DNA of 64,000 nucleotides from Crotophaga sulcirostris. Taxonomy: Eukaryota > Chordata > Aves > Cuculiformes > Crotophagidae. The position numbers and the translations under genes are program-made. The first letter of the stretch is position 1; every line of letters begins with the position of its first letter. Positions 35,164-50,300 of the stretch are shown here, one piece after another. Under the pieces are notes generated by a model that was not told where the DNA came from, made no database searches, and worked only from the letters and a program-made list of their open reading frames with translations. The DNA is taken from positions 2,074,358-2,138,357 of the forward strand of contig VYZB01000135.1 of the NCBI GenBank assembly GCA_013397455.1, written 5' to 3'.

Positions 35164-38100
35164 TCTGACCAGCTCATATGACCCTCCGTTAGAGACTTAT
35201 AAAAAGGACTGGTGCGAGCTCATTTTTCATGAGTTTTAATCCCTCCTCCTTATGATGCTGAGCCAAGGGTTTTTTCTGGAGAATCTGAGTCACAAGGCTT
35301 GCAGCTGGAAGGAGAGGATTGATAGCAGCAGCACAGCAGGCACAACCACGTCTGGAGTGCTGGGAGGGGAGCAGCAAAGCTGTTGTTTTCAACACCACCA
35401 CAGTTGTCTTTGAAGGAACGGGGAAGAGTGGGAGGAACACACCAAAATACTAGAAAGGGGAAGGTGGTGGTTGTCCTTATGTCACTGTTTCTGCTGCTAC
35501 TCTAAGGAGCTTCCCAGAGCGGAGGATTTCTACAAAACAGGGTTGTGCATGTGTGTGTGCACGAAGGGGAAGTCAGCTTTGTGATTTCACGGTAGGCTTA
35601 GCTGGAGGCATGTTTGGGAGCAAGGAGATCTCTTATGAAGTCTGGTGTCCCAGCTTGTTTTTGTCTGTCTTTGGTTTTATTTAAAAGCTGAGGGAAATAA
35701 GGGCTTTTTTTTCTTTTTTTTTTATTAAAAAAAAGTTTTCCCTTTATTCCCTTGAAAAGTATTTATGAAGGGTGGAGTAAAGAAAGAGATTTGGGGGAGT
35801 AGAGAACTTGCAGGACTTGCCAGCCACTGAGGCAGATGATCTTCTCTCCTCATCTCCAGACCATGCAGTATTTATTATATAGAGAGGGTTTTTCACTGGA
35901 GCTTGACTGCAGCCTTTCCCTTCTGCTGCCAAGTCTGATATCTAAGCAGGAGAAGGGAGGAGTAGGAGGGATCCTTTTGCTCTTGCTCAGCCTCAGTGCA
36001 TTCCCTCATGGGATGGGCTGGGCTTCCTTTAGTCAGGAGAGCATTAAACCTGTTTGGTATAAAACACAGTGCTCTTTCACAGTCCAGCTGGGTTCTTGTG
36101 TCTGTCAGTCAGTACTTCATTAGAGAGTTTCGTAGCAGATGCTGACGAGGGACAAGAGGTGCCTATGTCCTGTTACATCCCTCTGCATGCTCTTTCTGTC
36201 TGACAGTCTGGAGCCTTATTTTCTGTTACCCTTTTCCCAGGATAGGTGGCAAGCAAAGGCATATTTAGATTTTCTTAACTCTAACAGGAGTTGTCTACAT
36301 GTCCTCCCTATATGAATGGGAAGAACATCTTGCTATTGATCATAATGTGTCTCTCCTCAATCCCCACTGCATACTGATGTGTGCAGATGGTTCCTTTCTA
36401 CTTCAGTTTTAATTAAGGGATCTGATGAGGGACATCTTTTGCTGTGCTGGGAAAGGGCAGTTATACCACAGCACAGACCTTTTTAGAGCCCTCTCTCTGG
36501 TAAGCACTGCTTACAGTAAATGTGTCCCTGACAGGTACAGTACTTGGCTTTCCTGGTCATATTTGCATTACGGTCACCTGAGCAAAGGAACATACCCACT
36601 TTAGACAGAAACAAGAAAGCACTGGGCTGCAGCTCCATTTGGGCATTTTCTGGTTGTTTCATTCTTTTCTGCCACATGAAGGAATTTGAATTCATGTGGA
36701 GGAGGGAATTTAATTGTCTGTACCATTGTAGCTGGTTAAACAAGGTAAACCCCAGGCTGCAGCGTGCCTTGCTTTCAGAGCAGGACCTGGGAATGCATGT
36801 GAGTATTTCTTGCAGCCTGCTATCCAGGCAAAGGCTGGAAGGGAGCTGTGGCCTCCTCCAGCAGGTCCAGGACACCTGAAGACCTGCAAAGCAGCAATTG
36901 TCTGTGTTGCAGTGCAGACACAGTCATAATGGCTAGACTGCACACAACAGACTCTTGTCTCTGCCTGTGAGCCTGGCTCCTGCCCCTCAGCTCCTTGCCA
37001 TCCCACGCCAGCACAGCTGACCTCCTCAAAGTACCTTCAGTCCTGCGACTCAGCTGTGGTGCTATTAGTATTAGATACCTTGCTGTTATATGTGAGCTTC
37101 CCCTGTAACTCTTCCAGCTCTGCCCTGTAGCCCTCGTCCCTGCCCCAGTCCCCCTTTCCTGGGCTTTGCATGCTGTCCTATCTGCTCCCTTGCTGTTCCC
37201 GTTGGGGCTGCCACTCTGGCTTGTTCACACCAGTTCATGTCTTGTCTGCTGTTCCTGCCTCTTGGTTAGGTCAACACAGGGACTCTACAGTTTGCCTCTT
37301 GGCAGAGTGGGATGAGGAACCACATAGTGTTCAGGTGAAGAGTATTTTTCTAGAAGGGGAAGAACCAATATGCTCCAGCTAGAGCTGCTGGAACTGTTAC
37401 TGGCTTTTTGGTTGACCTGTATTTCCCAGCACTAGGAAGGATAAAGTAGTATTTTTGCCAGTCTTGGAACTTTTAAAATGTTCAGTTGTACCTCATTCAG
37501 GATCCTGAACCAGGAGCAAAAGCAGCTGTTACAGCTTATTGACGGATATTTTGGACTAGCTGTTCCAAATATCAAATCTCAAGAGCTCAAGTAGAGCTTT
37601 TACTCCTTGTTGCACCCTTACCTAACTAAATTCCTTTAAAATATGGACCCAAAACACTTCTGAAAGTAGGACACAGGCACCTAAATCACTGCGAGACTGT
37701 TTGGAAATGTTTACTTGTGGCCTTTGTTAGGAGGCTGTCCCAAGATGTGTGGAGCTGATTTGCCTCTCAGGTCTGTTTTGCAAGTCAGGGGGAAAAATTG
37801 ACCGGAAGGTGATGGATTGATACTGGTGTAAAGCTGAGGTAAAAATGACTTAACATCCAAACTTACATCAATTTGCTTTCAGTGCCTGGCTTTGCATTAA
37901 AAATCATTACAAGCAGAAATATCATGGAGGAAAGAAATGCAGATTCTTAAACTCTGAAGAAGCAGAAGGCAATATGGGGGACACTCCCCTCAAACAGTAT
38001 TACCTGAATAACCTTAAAAATACATTAAAATATTGAAGGTATAGTCACCAAGTAATTTGGTGGTGTGCATATGCATTTATATATTCATATGCAAATACCC

Positions 38101-40364
38101 ATATCTTCCAACGCTGAGTGTGGAACGGTGGTGTTGCATTGAGGCTGGACTGTCATGGTACTCCAGCCACTTTATTGACAGATCACCCTGAAAGACCTGA
38201 TTTTGAACTCTTAATTTTACCCAAGTGTCTTATGAATTTCAGTGGAACTGATCATGCACTTATAAATTAACCACAAATAGATGTAATTATTGGCAAGCTT
38301 GGAGCCTAGTCACTTACCATTAAGGAATGAAATTGGTCAGGGGAATCACATTCAAACCGGAACAGGGAACACCTATTTTACATCTGTTTCATATGAACAT
38401 GGAAGAGTCTTACAGTGCAAAGCTGTGGAAAATCAAGTTGAGTTGATTTTTCTATGTTTTACTAAATCAGACTTCTCTGGTATCTTGAAGAGCAGTGAGG
38501 AAACACCATAAGATCACATGACAGTGGATCTCTGATGCCTCCAACTGTGTGATACAAGCAGTGATGTGTTGGTAGCTGGAAATCTTACCTTCTGATGTGG
38601 TTCTTTCCAGCATTGTCTGTAGTACCACCTGTATGTATTGCCATTGTCATCTGCACCTCATACACAGTATAACAGTATGAAAAACCCCTGTTGTGCTCCG
38701 TTGCCTACATGCACGAGCCATGCCCCTGACTCTTGGGGAATGTGTGCCAACATGTGAATGTCATGTCTGGGATCCTGTGCGCTGAACCTAACCTCATATT
38801 CTTCAAGTGCAGTAAATACTGATTTATGCTACCGTGAAAGTGTGAAGAATTGGTTTGCTCATCTAAGGGCTGAAAATTTTAAGAAAACATAGTTAATTGC
38901 AGTCAGCTTGGAAACACCATGATACAAACTTTCCTACAGTATTCTAGGATTTATAAAGCAAGTTTCCAGTTTATCAGTGCAAATGGCTCTAAGCTCTCTG
39001 GGTTACCAGCTTCCTTTAGGAGAGTTTAGATCAGAGGTCTGCTATTTTACACCAAGCGCTGATGTAACTGTAAAAGTGGTAACTTTTTTTCCAAATGCCA
39101 AAGAAATTCAAGTTTGGTTGGAGTCCTGAACAAAGCTTTTGGTTGATTTGACATAAGCCAGGTTAACTGAAATGGCCTAAGCAGCCAGCCCTCCCTGGTC
39201 CCTCTCCCTTGGGCTGGAATGTGTTTGGAACCTCTCATGCTGACAGATAATCAGGCAGACCTGGGGGGCTGGCAGCTCTGGCAGGAGACTGAAGAGCAGC
39301 TGTGGACAGGCTGTCGTAATCTCTTTAACAAGCAAGGCTGCAGCTACAAGAGAATGTGTGTACACAGCACAAGGGCTGCGGTTATTTAAGTATCCAACTA
39401 TGTAAGTGGTAGCATCACTATACATCTAGTTGGCCCCTTCAGATGAGTAAATAATGTCACAAAAGTGGTCTGAAATTACTCCTGACATCCATAGGTAAGG
39501 TGCATGTCATGCTTATTTCTGAAGACACACAGTTAGACTCCTCAGAAGGTGTTTGTGCAGAAGGCAGAAGATGTCACGTGAGGAGAAACTTCTCCTGTTG
39601 TTTGCAACATGGTAGTTTATAGCCTTCGCCAAGAGGTCATGAGGAACAAAAGCTCAACCAGAGACTGATGCTACAGCCATGAGCTGCTCTCACCAGGCCG
39701 AGGGAGAGTCAAGAGGGAGCCCACTTTTTTTTTCTGCTTTTTTTTTGCCTCAGTACAGAGGAAAATTCAAAATAATACATGCTGCTTAGGCTAATGTGAG
39801 TCCCAGGTCTGCAGAATCAGTGATACCATGCCAAGGGAAAGATGTAAAATTGTCCTGTTATAACACCTTCCACTCCTCCTGTCTTCACTCCCCTCCAAAC
39901 TGCACAGCAGTTTGTTGCTCAGCTGACGTGAGCAGATAACACGAGGCGTGTAACGGCAGCTGCCTTCTGGTATCTGTGAATGCACGGATGGTAGAAACCA
40001 GCAGCCACTGTCCAGTGGTGCCACCCTTCTCTACATTTCTTTGTATTGACCTCGGTTGGATTCTTCTGTTTCTCTCAGTGCTGAGTATTTGCCCAGCAGA
40101 AGCTCCTGGGGGTCTAACCACCAGCTGGAAAAGAGATTAAGAGTAAGGGATTGAGAGTTTGTTACAACAGGGTGGAAAGCAAGTAATTACATCCTCAACA
40201 GTGGTAACAGTGATGTAAGAAAAAAATTCTTATTTGAGACTTCTCATCCTGCAATGGGCTCAAGATTGACCTTGTAAAGACTATGTCTCTACAAACACTC
40301 CTTTTTTTGACAACGGCAAGACACAAGAACTCAAATTCAGTTTTTGTCAGCTCTCAGACAAGGC
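35164..40364. other. Non-coding stretch
   Basis: No gene was recognised. A possible fragment of an old sauropsid repeat lies near 37815-37875 (tactggtgtaaagctg). The frames at 36483-36879 on both strands overlap and have no domain signature. T- and A-rich runs lie at 35705-35735 and 39725-39750. Confidence 0.5.
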
Positions 40365-40526
40365 CTGCCTTCCTTCCTTCCTTCCTTCCTTCCTTCCTTC
40401 CTTCCTTCCTTCCTTCCTTCCTTCCTTCCTTCCTGCCTGCCTTCCTGCCTTCCTGCCTTCCTTCCTTCCTTCCCTCCTGCCTTCCTTCCTTCCTTCCTTC
40501 CCTCCTGCCTCCCTGCTTCCCTCCCA
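40365..40526 (+). repeat. (CCTT)n microsatellite with CCTG/CCTC variants
   Basis: A pure CCTT core (about 40369-40433) is followed by an interrupted part in which tgcc and ctcc variants recur. A block of four cctt units, then ccct cctg, appears twice, suggesting secondary duplication. One strand is almost pure pyrimidine. The proline/serine/leucine-rich and glycine/arginine-rich frames over it are artefacts. Confidence 0.97.
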
Positions 40527-43148
40527 ACTCTGAAAGGAGTCAGCTTGCTGAAAAGACACAGACTCAGGTGCATGCAGTGGAACAGGGCTGCAATGTAGGT
40601 GAGAATGGCCTGAAGCAATCTGCATGAGGTCAGCCTGCATTTCTATCTAGGGAGGTGGGGTAAAGTCTCCTTTTGTGTTACTGCGATGAGATCACTGGGT
40701 ATGCAAGGTGTTCATTAACAGCCACCTTAAGCAATTTTTATATTTTTTCCTGTATAAGGCAACAATATTGAAACCTCCTGTGTCTAATATTTCTCATTAG
40801 TATGAAAATTAGCTAAAAATGGGCATCTGTATTTTTTCTCCCCTGGCTGGTGGAATAACAGGCAAAAGTGTAGCTGACAGGGTGATGCTTAAATGCATTG
40901 TAAACCAAGCTTTCCTTGGAAGTGAATTCAGGCTATTATGCATGAGATTTTTCAGTACTGTCCTACGGGGAACAGGCTAAACCCATTTCAGGAAAGTGAG
41001 ACAGTAAGATGATGAAAAGATATCCCCTGCAAAGATGCTAGTGCCCAGTGAAGCTGGGAGCAGGGTGGGGAACCCAGCTGGGAAATGAGTCTAATGAGTC
41101 TTCGAACTAGACTTCAGCCATCCTCTGTTTGCCTTGGAGGAGGATCTGGCCCTTCCATGTTATGTATAAATTCAGTAATTGGCAGCTCGTTTGGGAATTG
41201 AAAGCATTTCTTGGTACTGATGAAGGGAGTGATTACATGGTATTTCATATTTTCAAAACAATTACCCATCCTTTTTGCACTCACAATTTGTAATGTATAT
41301 TGCATTGTTTACAGCTCATCACTCAACAGAGAGCAAATCCCTGAGGGATGGAAATAGAAGGGCAAGGAAAGAGAAGAACAATGTAAATAACTAAGTATCT
41401 TCATATTCCCAGTATCTGGAAAGCTAATCCTGAACTACTTGGGGTAAGGATGCCATCAAGCAAGGGGGAGTTTTGCTTTAGCAAAAAAGCCAGGGTTCAC
41501 ATCTTTAATTTTGTGTAAGTAGATATAGGAGGGAACTTCCAGAATCAGCAGTAGTGGGTATTGTGGAGCCAAGCAATTTTCGCTGTTAGGAAGATAATAT
41601 CTAAATGGTCTAATTATAGCTACAGTTCAGCATAAAGGGAAATCCCCACCATTACTCTTTAGTAGCTGCTAATATAAAGTTTCAGGATCTGAACCATGAC
41701 CTGCTTGTTAATTTATGTTTACTACAAGTCTGTCAAACTCCAGACTTTACTTTGGTGAAAAAAATCCTCCCTTGCTGACCTATTCCTTCTCTCTCGTACC
41801 AAGAAAAGTCTGCATTAGGAGCAGACTGAAGCTAGCCATTTCCATGAGTGCACTGGCAGCCTTGGGAAGCTAGGGATCATGGAAATACTGATGATTTTGT
41901 TCGTCTACTTGACATACAGAAAGTCTTGAGAGCTTCCTGGGGCACACGGACCTCTAGGCCACGTGTACGACAACCTATTCAGTGCCTTCTCTGAGCTTTT
42001 CTAGCCTTTCTCAACTTCTCTTTCATGGGTGGGTCACTTCAGCAGTAGTACCTGAGAGTTTCCAAAGTGGAGTGAGCCATCTTAAAAAAATGCCTAGCTG
42101 CATCTTTCCTTCTTATACAAAAGAGTGAGTAGAAGCTGGAATGTGGGGCAAGAAGGCAGCCAAGACACTGTGTTAATCTTGGAAGAGGTTGTGACTCTGA
42201 CTGGGTGCAGAACTGATGAAACTGTGACCCAGGAGGTGCAGCCCAGCACAGCTTCCCCATCTCCCACATCTGGCCTGCACCAGGTCTTTCTGCTGCTCTT
42301 CAGGATCTACCTTTGGCACCTGTGCTGGAGGTAGCTTACTCGCTGCTGAAAAAAGAGCTTTAGTTTCAGATAGTTTGCAAATAGTTTTCAACTGACTTCA
42401 GTGAGATGCTTCTCATGTCTGGAAGGTTAATTCTTTCTGTTGCTGCTCTTGTTCGATGTGTGCTATGGTGCTGGGATTAGAGCACCATGGGACCAGGATG
42501 TGACCTTCATGGGCAATATGTGTATATGGAGTATGGTACCTATGGTAAATAACCAAAGCAGATTCTGCTGATGTCCTGTAATCACATGGGATGGGTTCCT
42601 AGTTAACCAGGTCCTTAGCAATAAGTCTGATGCAACCTAGTACATCCATTTAAAAAGTCATGTTAGTCTTGTAAAGAAATTTTGTTAAAAAAAAAGAATT
42701 AACCATTTGGCTGGTCTAGCTAAGAAAACAATTTTCATTTTTATCACACATATAAACCCTTACCAAGGGCTTTAAATGAAGCAAATTAATTCCTTCCCCT
42801 AGCTGAAAAATTTGGATGGAGAGGATTACAAAACTGGGAAAATAAATATATAGCAGAACCCCAAATCATTTGGGAGATTGTTCATCAATACAATTCAGTT
42901 TCTTAAATCTTAGATTTTGATCTAAACTCCTCCACCCTGCAGCCATCTTGTTCTGGATGCAAGCCTCTTTCTTTACCCTGAAAATACAGCTTTTTGCTGT
43001 CCATTTTTCCATAGCAATACCTTCTTTTTTTCAGCTGAAACACATACCTAGGTGAAATCTGAGGACTTAGTACTGAGATCTCCAGATATCTCTGAGCTTG
43101 GTTGGTGCAGTTGTTTGCTGCACTTATGCTTGTCATTTGTGTGGTGCA
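40527..43148. other. Non-coding stretch
   Basis: No gene or clear repeat was recognised. Short open frames on both strands at 42039-42391 overlap and carry no known motif. Confidence 0.5.
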
Positions 43149-43349
43149 TATTATTAGTCACTGGAATGCGCTGCCCAGGGAGGTGGTGGAGTCGCCAACC
43201 CTGGAGGTGTTTAAGAGGAGACTGGATGAGGCACTCAGTGCCATGGTTTAGATGATGAGATGGTGTGAGTGTTGGGTTATAGGTTGGACTCGATGATCTC
43301 AGAGGTCCTTTCCAACCTTGTAATACTGTGATACTGTGATACTGAGATA
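43149..43349 (+). mobile_element. CR1 LINE 3' end with TGATACTG tail
   Basis: Starts in the ORF2 C-terminus (cactggaatgcgctgcccag) and reads through gaggcactcagtgccatgg to the stop. The 3' UTR follows (ggttggactcgatgatctc), then three TGATACTG-type octamers (about 43321-43346). Same subfamily as the copies at 14359 and 49735. Confidence 0.95.
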
Positions 43350-45616
43350 TTCAGTAAGTTCAGTGTATGAGAGATCTTCTGGGTGCACTGCTCACAGTAT
43401 ATGCACACAATTCTGTCAGCACAAACTTCCAAAAGTTCCTTAAGCACTTGCCTTAATCTGAGTTACTTAATGGCTAACTCCTGCCTGAGCTCCAGCACAT
43501 CCAAAAATGAAGCAGGGCAGCATGGATATCTTACGAAATACAGTACTCCTTGTCTTCAAACCCCTCACCAATGGGAGCCTCCTCTGAAAGTTTAGTGATT
43601 AGCATGCTAGAGGTTAAACTGGCTCAGATTTGTTCTAAATCTGGAGAAACATTAAGTTTCAGGAGGACATCTCTTGTTAGAGCTATGATACTGAACACCA
43701 GAGGATGTACACACAGAAAAAGAGCAAGTAGAGATGGTTTCTGTAGCGTAATCTTTATGGTAGTTGCTTGTGGGGGGGGAGAACGCTTTTGATCTGGTCT
43801 CTGCTCCTGTGTATTACTTCTACTTTCCAATACATTTTGGGTGGGTAAAAATCAGTGATAATCTTGGGGCTGGGACAAAGACCATAGGATTCACCAGTCA
43901 CTACCCTGGAGCACTATTTCAGTTCTCAGCTCTTTGATGGTTAAATGAATGTTTTGTGTTGACACAGCTGTTTTGGAGAGGAGAAAATGCATGTTAAGAA
44001 AACCTAGAGAGGGTGGTGATTAGAGCATTTCTGAAGGTGCAGTGACTTTAACCTTGCCATGAAGACAACCTAGGCATCATATCTGGGACGTGCTCCTACC
44101 ACTCATGTTAGGGTCTGTTGTCTTCGTTGTTAGAAAAGACAGTAGTGGCAGATGTTGCACTGAGTGGAGATCCTGATCTGGTGTATTGGTGTCACGTACC
44201 TGTTGAGCAGATGCAGCAGATCAGCCTTCCAGCCCAGGCTCTGGACCTTGACTGGACTTCAGGCAGGTGCCTGGGGTTGCTCAGCTGCCTGTCAGGGCCT
44301 GAGATCTCCGTGTCCAGGCCAGAACAGTAAGTGTAGACCACTGAGGAGCTCAGCTGATAGATAAAATGGTAGAAGAAAGAGTGGATTCTGTGAGTTAAGA
44401 TCCCAGTGCCTAAACTCTGTGAGCATTTTGGCCTACACTGTCTTTTCTGGTATAAAGATTCTACCATAGCTTTCACCCATAGCATAAACTATATAGAATA
44501 TTTCCTGTGCAAATTATTGTATGTCTTTTCAAAGTACTTGTCCTCCTAATTATCGGTTCTAGGTGATCATGTTATTTGTATTTATCAAATGTGTTGTGTG
44601 AGCATATATATACATATATACATATGCATGTATAAGCATACATGCACCTGTTTTTATGTACATTAATGCAAACACACATGCATGTATATATATACAGGAA
44701 TAACTGGGAATTACCTTTTTAGGTTGAATCTTCTGTTACTCATCAGTGGCTGATGAATGTAGGCTGAATGCTGGAGATCTCTTCAGTTAGAGAGACAGCT
44801 TTCTGACAACAGAAATTCCCTGCACACTGCCAAACACAATTTCCTGGAAAGTGTCCTGCATTTTTCACCCCAGCAATCAATAACCTGTTGCCTGCTCCCA
44901 TGGAGCACGTAACCGTATTAGGGTTTTTTACTTCAGTTGCATCTCCATTGGATTTAAAGTTTGCATGACCATGTGTAATATTCAAGCAAACACAAAAGCT
45001 AATGGTATAAGCTCCACCTGGCCAGATTCAATATTCAATGGCTGTGTGAATAATGGCATTATTGTGTCAGGCAGAGTTTACAATGGAAATTCAGAGCAGC
45101 TACAGGTGGTTTGAAATCAAACAAAGAAAAGTCCGTTTACTCAGTAAGCTTACTAAAACATGGTTGCAATTCAGTATCAGCTGATGATCAGTTCTTTAAG
45201 ATAAGCAGCCATCTGTCACGCACCATGTGCTTTCAGTAAATAAGAGTCCTCTGTGGGCAGCTCGTGTGCCTTGGGACTCTCCCTGGATGTCTGCTCTGCT
45301 CATCTCTTGAGGTATGGCTTGTAGGTAGGCTGGAGTCTTGCTTCTGCTTTCAGGCTTCCCAGAGAAGACCCCACAGCATGTGCTGTGTGAGGAGTCAGGA
45401 TGGGGGCTCCCTGACCAAGTTGCATTGGTAATGGAAAAGAAGTTATTTGTCTTGGTTCCTGGTATGCGAGTACATACGCTCCTGCACAGCAAAAGCAAAG
45501 CAGGGTTTGTCAGGCACGTATACAGTGGACCTTAATACCAGAACTAGAGCTCCCTCTTCAAACCATGACCTGCTCATGATGCACTGTTGTAGCATCCAAA
45601 TGGGTGTGATGGTTCA
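43350..45616. other. Non-coding stretch with AT dinucleotide-rich segment
   Basis: On the minus strand this could be intron downstream of the WDR7-like exon, but no further WD40 exon was recognised. At 44600-44695 there is an alternating purine-pyrimidine segment (tatata, cacaca, catgcatg). The minus-strand frame 44743-44985 is open for 80 codons but resembles no family I can name. Confidence 0.5.
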
Positions 45617-47349
<1,733 letters not shown>

Positions 47350-47475
47350 GAATCACTGGGTGACCTTGGACAAATCACTTAGACATCTCAGTTTCTGTTC
47401 CCCATGAGTTAATGGGCAAACAGGACTGCCTTGCCTCACAGGAGTGTTGTTAGGATAAATATTGCAAAGAGGTGG
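47350..47475 (+). mobile_element. MIR SINE (ancient)
   Basis: The order of blocks matches MIR: gggtgaccttggacaaatca, cttagacatctcagtttct, ttaatgggcaaacagg, tgcctcacaggagtgttgtt, aggataaat. These correspond to the MIR core and its 'cctcagtttcc ... aaatggg ... gttgtgaggat' consensus. The copy is old and its end after 47475 fades. MIR elements predate the bird-mammal split. Confidence 0.8.
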
Positions 47476-47947
47476 GTGTGGCACAGCATGCTGTAGAAAG
47501 GCCTAAAATCAAGTAACCACACAACCTCTGAGATTGTCACAGTGCTTAGCTCTCCTACAGCACCTTTCATGTGTGAATTCCAAATGACACACCAGACATC
47601 ACCGACCCCAGAGTTTCCACATGTGAGCTCGCCATAAGTGCGATAGTACCTTAAGCCCTAGCTGGGAGGTTCAGGGAAGCTGAGTTGTAACTCTAATTTG
47701 CAGAGAAGATGAAGGCTTAATTACTAAAATCCGACAGTCCTGCACAGTCTTCCTTCAGTTTTCTGCTGCAGAAGAGCAAGCATATTCTCCTTCCAAGAGC
47801 CCTGTAAAAAATAACAGAGTGGCTTAGTGTATTGTAGCATGAACCATGGGCTAAACCCAAAGAATCTGATTGACTTATGTAGGAGAAACCCACAGCCCTT
47901 GACAAGCTGTTAGAGGGAACGTGGTCCTGGGAGACTCCATGCACTGC
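47476..47947. other. Non-coding stretch
   Basis: Nothing recognised apart from a possible faint continuation of the MIR tail to about 47550. Confidence 0.5.
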
Positions 47948-48108
47948 AATAGAAACACAGAATCTAAGGACTGATGAGGATGGAAGACATCTCTGGAGAT
48001 CATCTAGTCAAGATGTCCAGATCAGCAGGGCCAGCTACAGCAGGTTGTTCAGGGCGATGTCCAGTTGGGTTTTGAAAATCTCAAAAGGATAAACACTTCT
48101 GACTTTTT
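47948..48108 (-). mobile_element. CR1 LINE 3' end, minus orientation
   Basis: Begins with acacagaatctaagg (reverse complement of the CR1 tail). It continues gagatcatctagtcaagatg, ctacagcaggttgttcagg, atgtccagttgggttttgaa, the reverse complement of the CR1 3' UTR and ORF2 end. The copy is diverged with no coding capacity. Confidence 0.85.
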
Positions 48109-49321
48109 CAAGTTTAAACTTTCATGCTCAAACAAAACTAAATCAAATTACTTCAGCTACTTCTGCAGTGAATCCCTGTTTTGATTTAAATTCAGCACAG
48201 GATCACGGTGGAAAATACAGTTTTGATGTCTGGAAGCTGGTAGGAGACTACCGAGTGAATGTAGTTTGGCTTAACTTGGTCTTCAGTGGATAATAGGCTA
48301 AGTATGTTGACAATCCATGGACTGGATGGGCAGGGAAAAAAGAAATTATAACTTCATCCTAGTCTTGAGCCCTTCAGAAAGGATGGCAGTGAGCTTGGTG
48401 TGGTGAGCTGCATTGCATTCTCCTTAGGTGTCAGTCTAGGACAGATGGAGCAGACCCTAATGATGCTATTTACTGGCAGCTCTCTCCAAGATTGCAGTTA
48501 TACAGCATGTCACAAGGAGAAGAAAAACAAATACTTTTTATATCTCCTCACCTATCTGCACTTCCTCCTTCTGGACCAGTACTGCAAACAAAATTATCAG
48601 AAGCATCATGTTGGCAGTATTTTTAGTAAACAGCAAGAGACTTGTGTGAACTTGTTCCTCCTTCTCCTTGTCCTTGTTCCCTATACATAGAACAGATTGG
48701 AGAATTTTATGAACAGACCCTTTTGAGTTTCCCCTATTTTTGCCCTCCATACAGAAGAGCTTGACTGTAACACTGCAGGCCTAGGGCTCACTGAAGAGAC
48801 AAACTGCTCTTTAGGTCAAGGGAATAATTTCCCCTTGTGTACTAAGTACTTCTCCAGGTTAAGATTCCTGGAGTTCCAGGGACTGCCTTGCTGTTGGGTC
48901 ATAAGTGGCTCAATACACAATAGCTGGCAAAGGAAGATGAGGAAATTCACAGGGGAATACAGGAAAAAAATAGAAAATGTGTTTATTAATAAAGCACAGA
49001 CCCAAAGTTTTCCAATCATCCAAAAATAGGCACACACATTCCTAAGGACAGTGCAAATGTGGGTGGCAAGATCTGCTACTGTTTGGGAAGAAACGGGGAG
49101 GGAGGTGCAAAATAAAATGGAAAATATATTTTCATTCTGTTCTCTGTCTTGGCTTAGCCAAGCGAACAGCTACCAACTTTTATCCTGCACCATCTCAAGA
49201 ACATTACTGACATCTGTGTTCAAAGACTGGTTTGCACTTTACCGTCAGCTGAGGTCTTCCCCTCAGCCCCACTGAAGGGAAAAGCTGGCTGGACCAGCTC
49301 CTGCCTGGTGCTTCGGAAACA
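48109..49321. other. Non-coding stretch
   Basis: No gene or repeat was recognised. The opposite-strand frames at 48400-48750 and 48816-49037 are short and show no domain. Confidence 0.5.
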
Positions 49322-49394
49322 CAATCATAGAATCCTCTGGTTGTAAAAGACCTTTGAGATCATCGAATCCAACCATACCTGGTCCCCCTAAGCT
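49322..49394 (-). mobile_element. CR1 LINE 3' tail, minus orientation
   Basis: Short CR1 end in reverse: aatcatagaatcctctggtt, gacctttgagatcatcgaat, ccaaccatacctggtcccc. Only about 70 bp remain. Confidence 0.85.
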
Positions 49395-49734
49395 CTCTCT
49401 TCTTCTTTGTTTCCTAAATTAACATGTTTTTTCTGGGTTGAGTTGTCACTGAAGCAGCATCTCTGGTTTTATAATTACATCTGCACACCCAGTCATAAAG
49501 TTCCTGATGCAGACGGTTGCTGCTTGCCTCTGTCTCACCTTTACAATGGGAAATGGTCTTCGTGGTCTTTATTACCTCCTTACCTTTTCCTTCCCGTTCC
49601 CCCATAGTTCAGAGTGACACCTAGTGCCTGGGACAACTTCTGCAGGACTTTGCACTTTTTCTCCTCTCTTACGGCGCGGGCACGTGCTTTATACAGAGAA
49701 GTGCCACGTTTTGACCCAAAAACTGGACCAGAGA

Positions 49735-50300
49735 AGTTATCGTCCCCCTCTACTCGGCACTGGTCAGGCCTCACCTTGAATACTGTGTACAGTTCTGGGC
49801 CCCTCAGTTTGGGAAAGATGCCAGGATACTGGAGAATGTCCAGAGGAGGGCAACGAAGATGGTGAAAGGGCTGGAACACAAACCCTACGAGGAGCGACTG
49901 AGGGAGCTGGGACTGTTTAGTCTGGAGAAGAGGAGGCTCAGGGGTGACCTTATTGCTCTCTACAACTACCTAAAAGGAGGTTGTAGTCAAGCGGGCGTTG
50001 GTCTCTTCTCACAGGTGACCAGTGACAGAACTAGAGGGCACGGACTTAAACTTCGTCAGGGGAGGTTTAGACTTGATGTTAGGAAGAAGTTCTACACTGA
50101 AAGAGTGATTGGCCTCTGGAATGCGCTGCCCAGGGAGGTGGTGGAGTCGCCGACCCTGGATGTGTTTAAGGGAAGATTGGATGAGGCACTCAGTGCCATG
50201 GTTTAGGTGATGAGTTGGTGTTAGTGTTGGCTTATAGGTTGGACTTGATGATCTCAGAGGTCTCTTCCAACCTGGTTATACTGTGTGTGTGTGTGAAAAA
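49735..50300 (+). mobile_element. CR1 LINE 3' part with intact ORF2 C-terminus
   Basis: Begins about 49735 in ORF2 (ccccctctactcggcactgg). One frame stays open from there to TAG at 50204-50206. It includes [13 protein letters not shown] sequence, [41 protein letters not shown] and finishes DEALSAMV, the CR1 ORF2 C-terminus. The 3' UTR ends in ggttggacttgatgatctc and ttccaacctgg. The expected TGATACTG octamers are replaced by (TG)n at about 50281-50296. The open frame and low decay mark it as one of the younger copies here. The first two thirds of ORF2 and all of ORF1 are absent. Confidence 0.95.

Noticed and set aside
40283..40640. Four overlapping frames rich in P/S/L/F or G/R/K/E
   Set aside because: They are translations of the (CCTT)n microsatellite and its flanks.
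44743..44985. Minus frame considered as a WD40-type exon
   Set aside because: It lacks the WD40 spacing and matches no WDR7 or WDR72 segment that I know.
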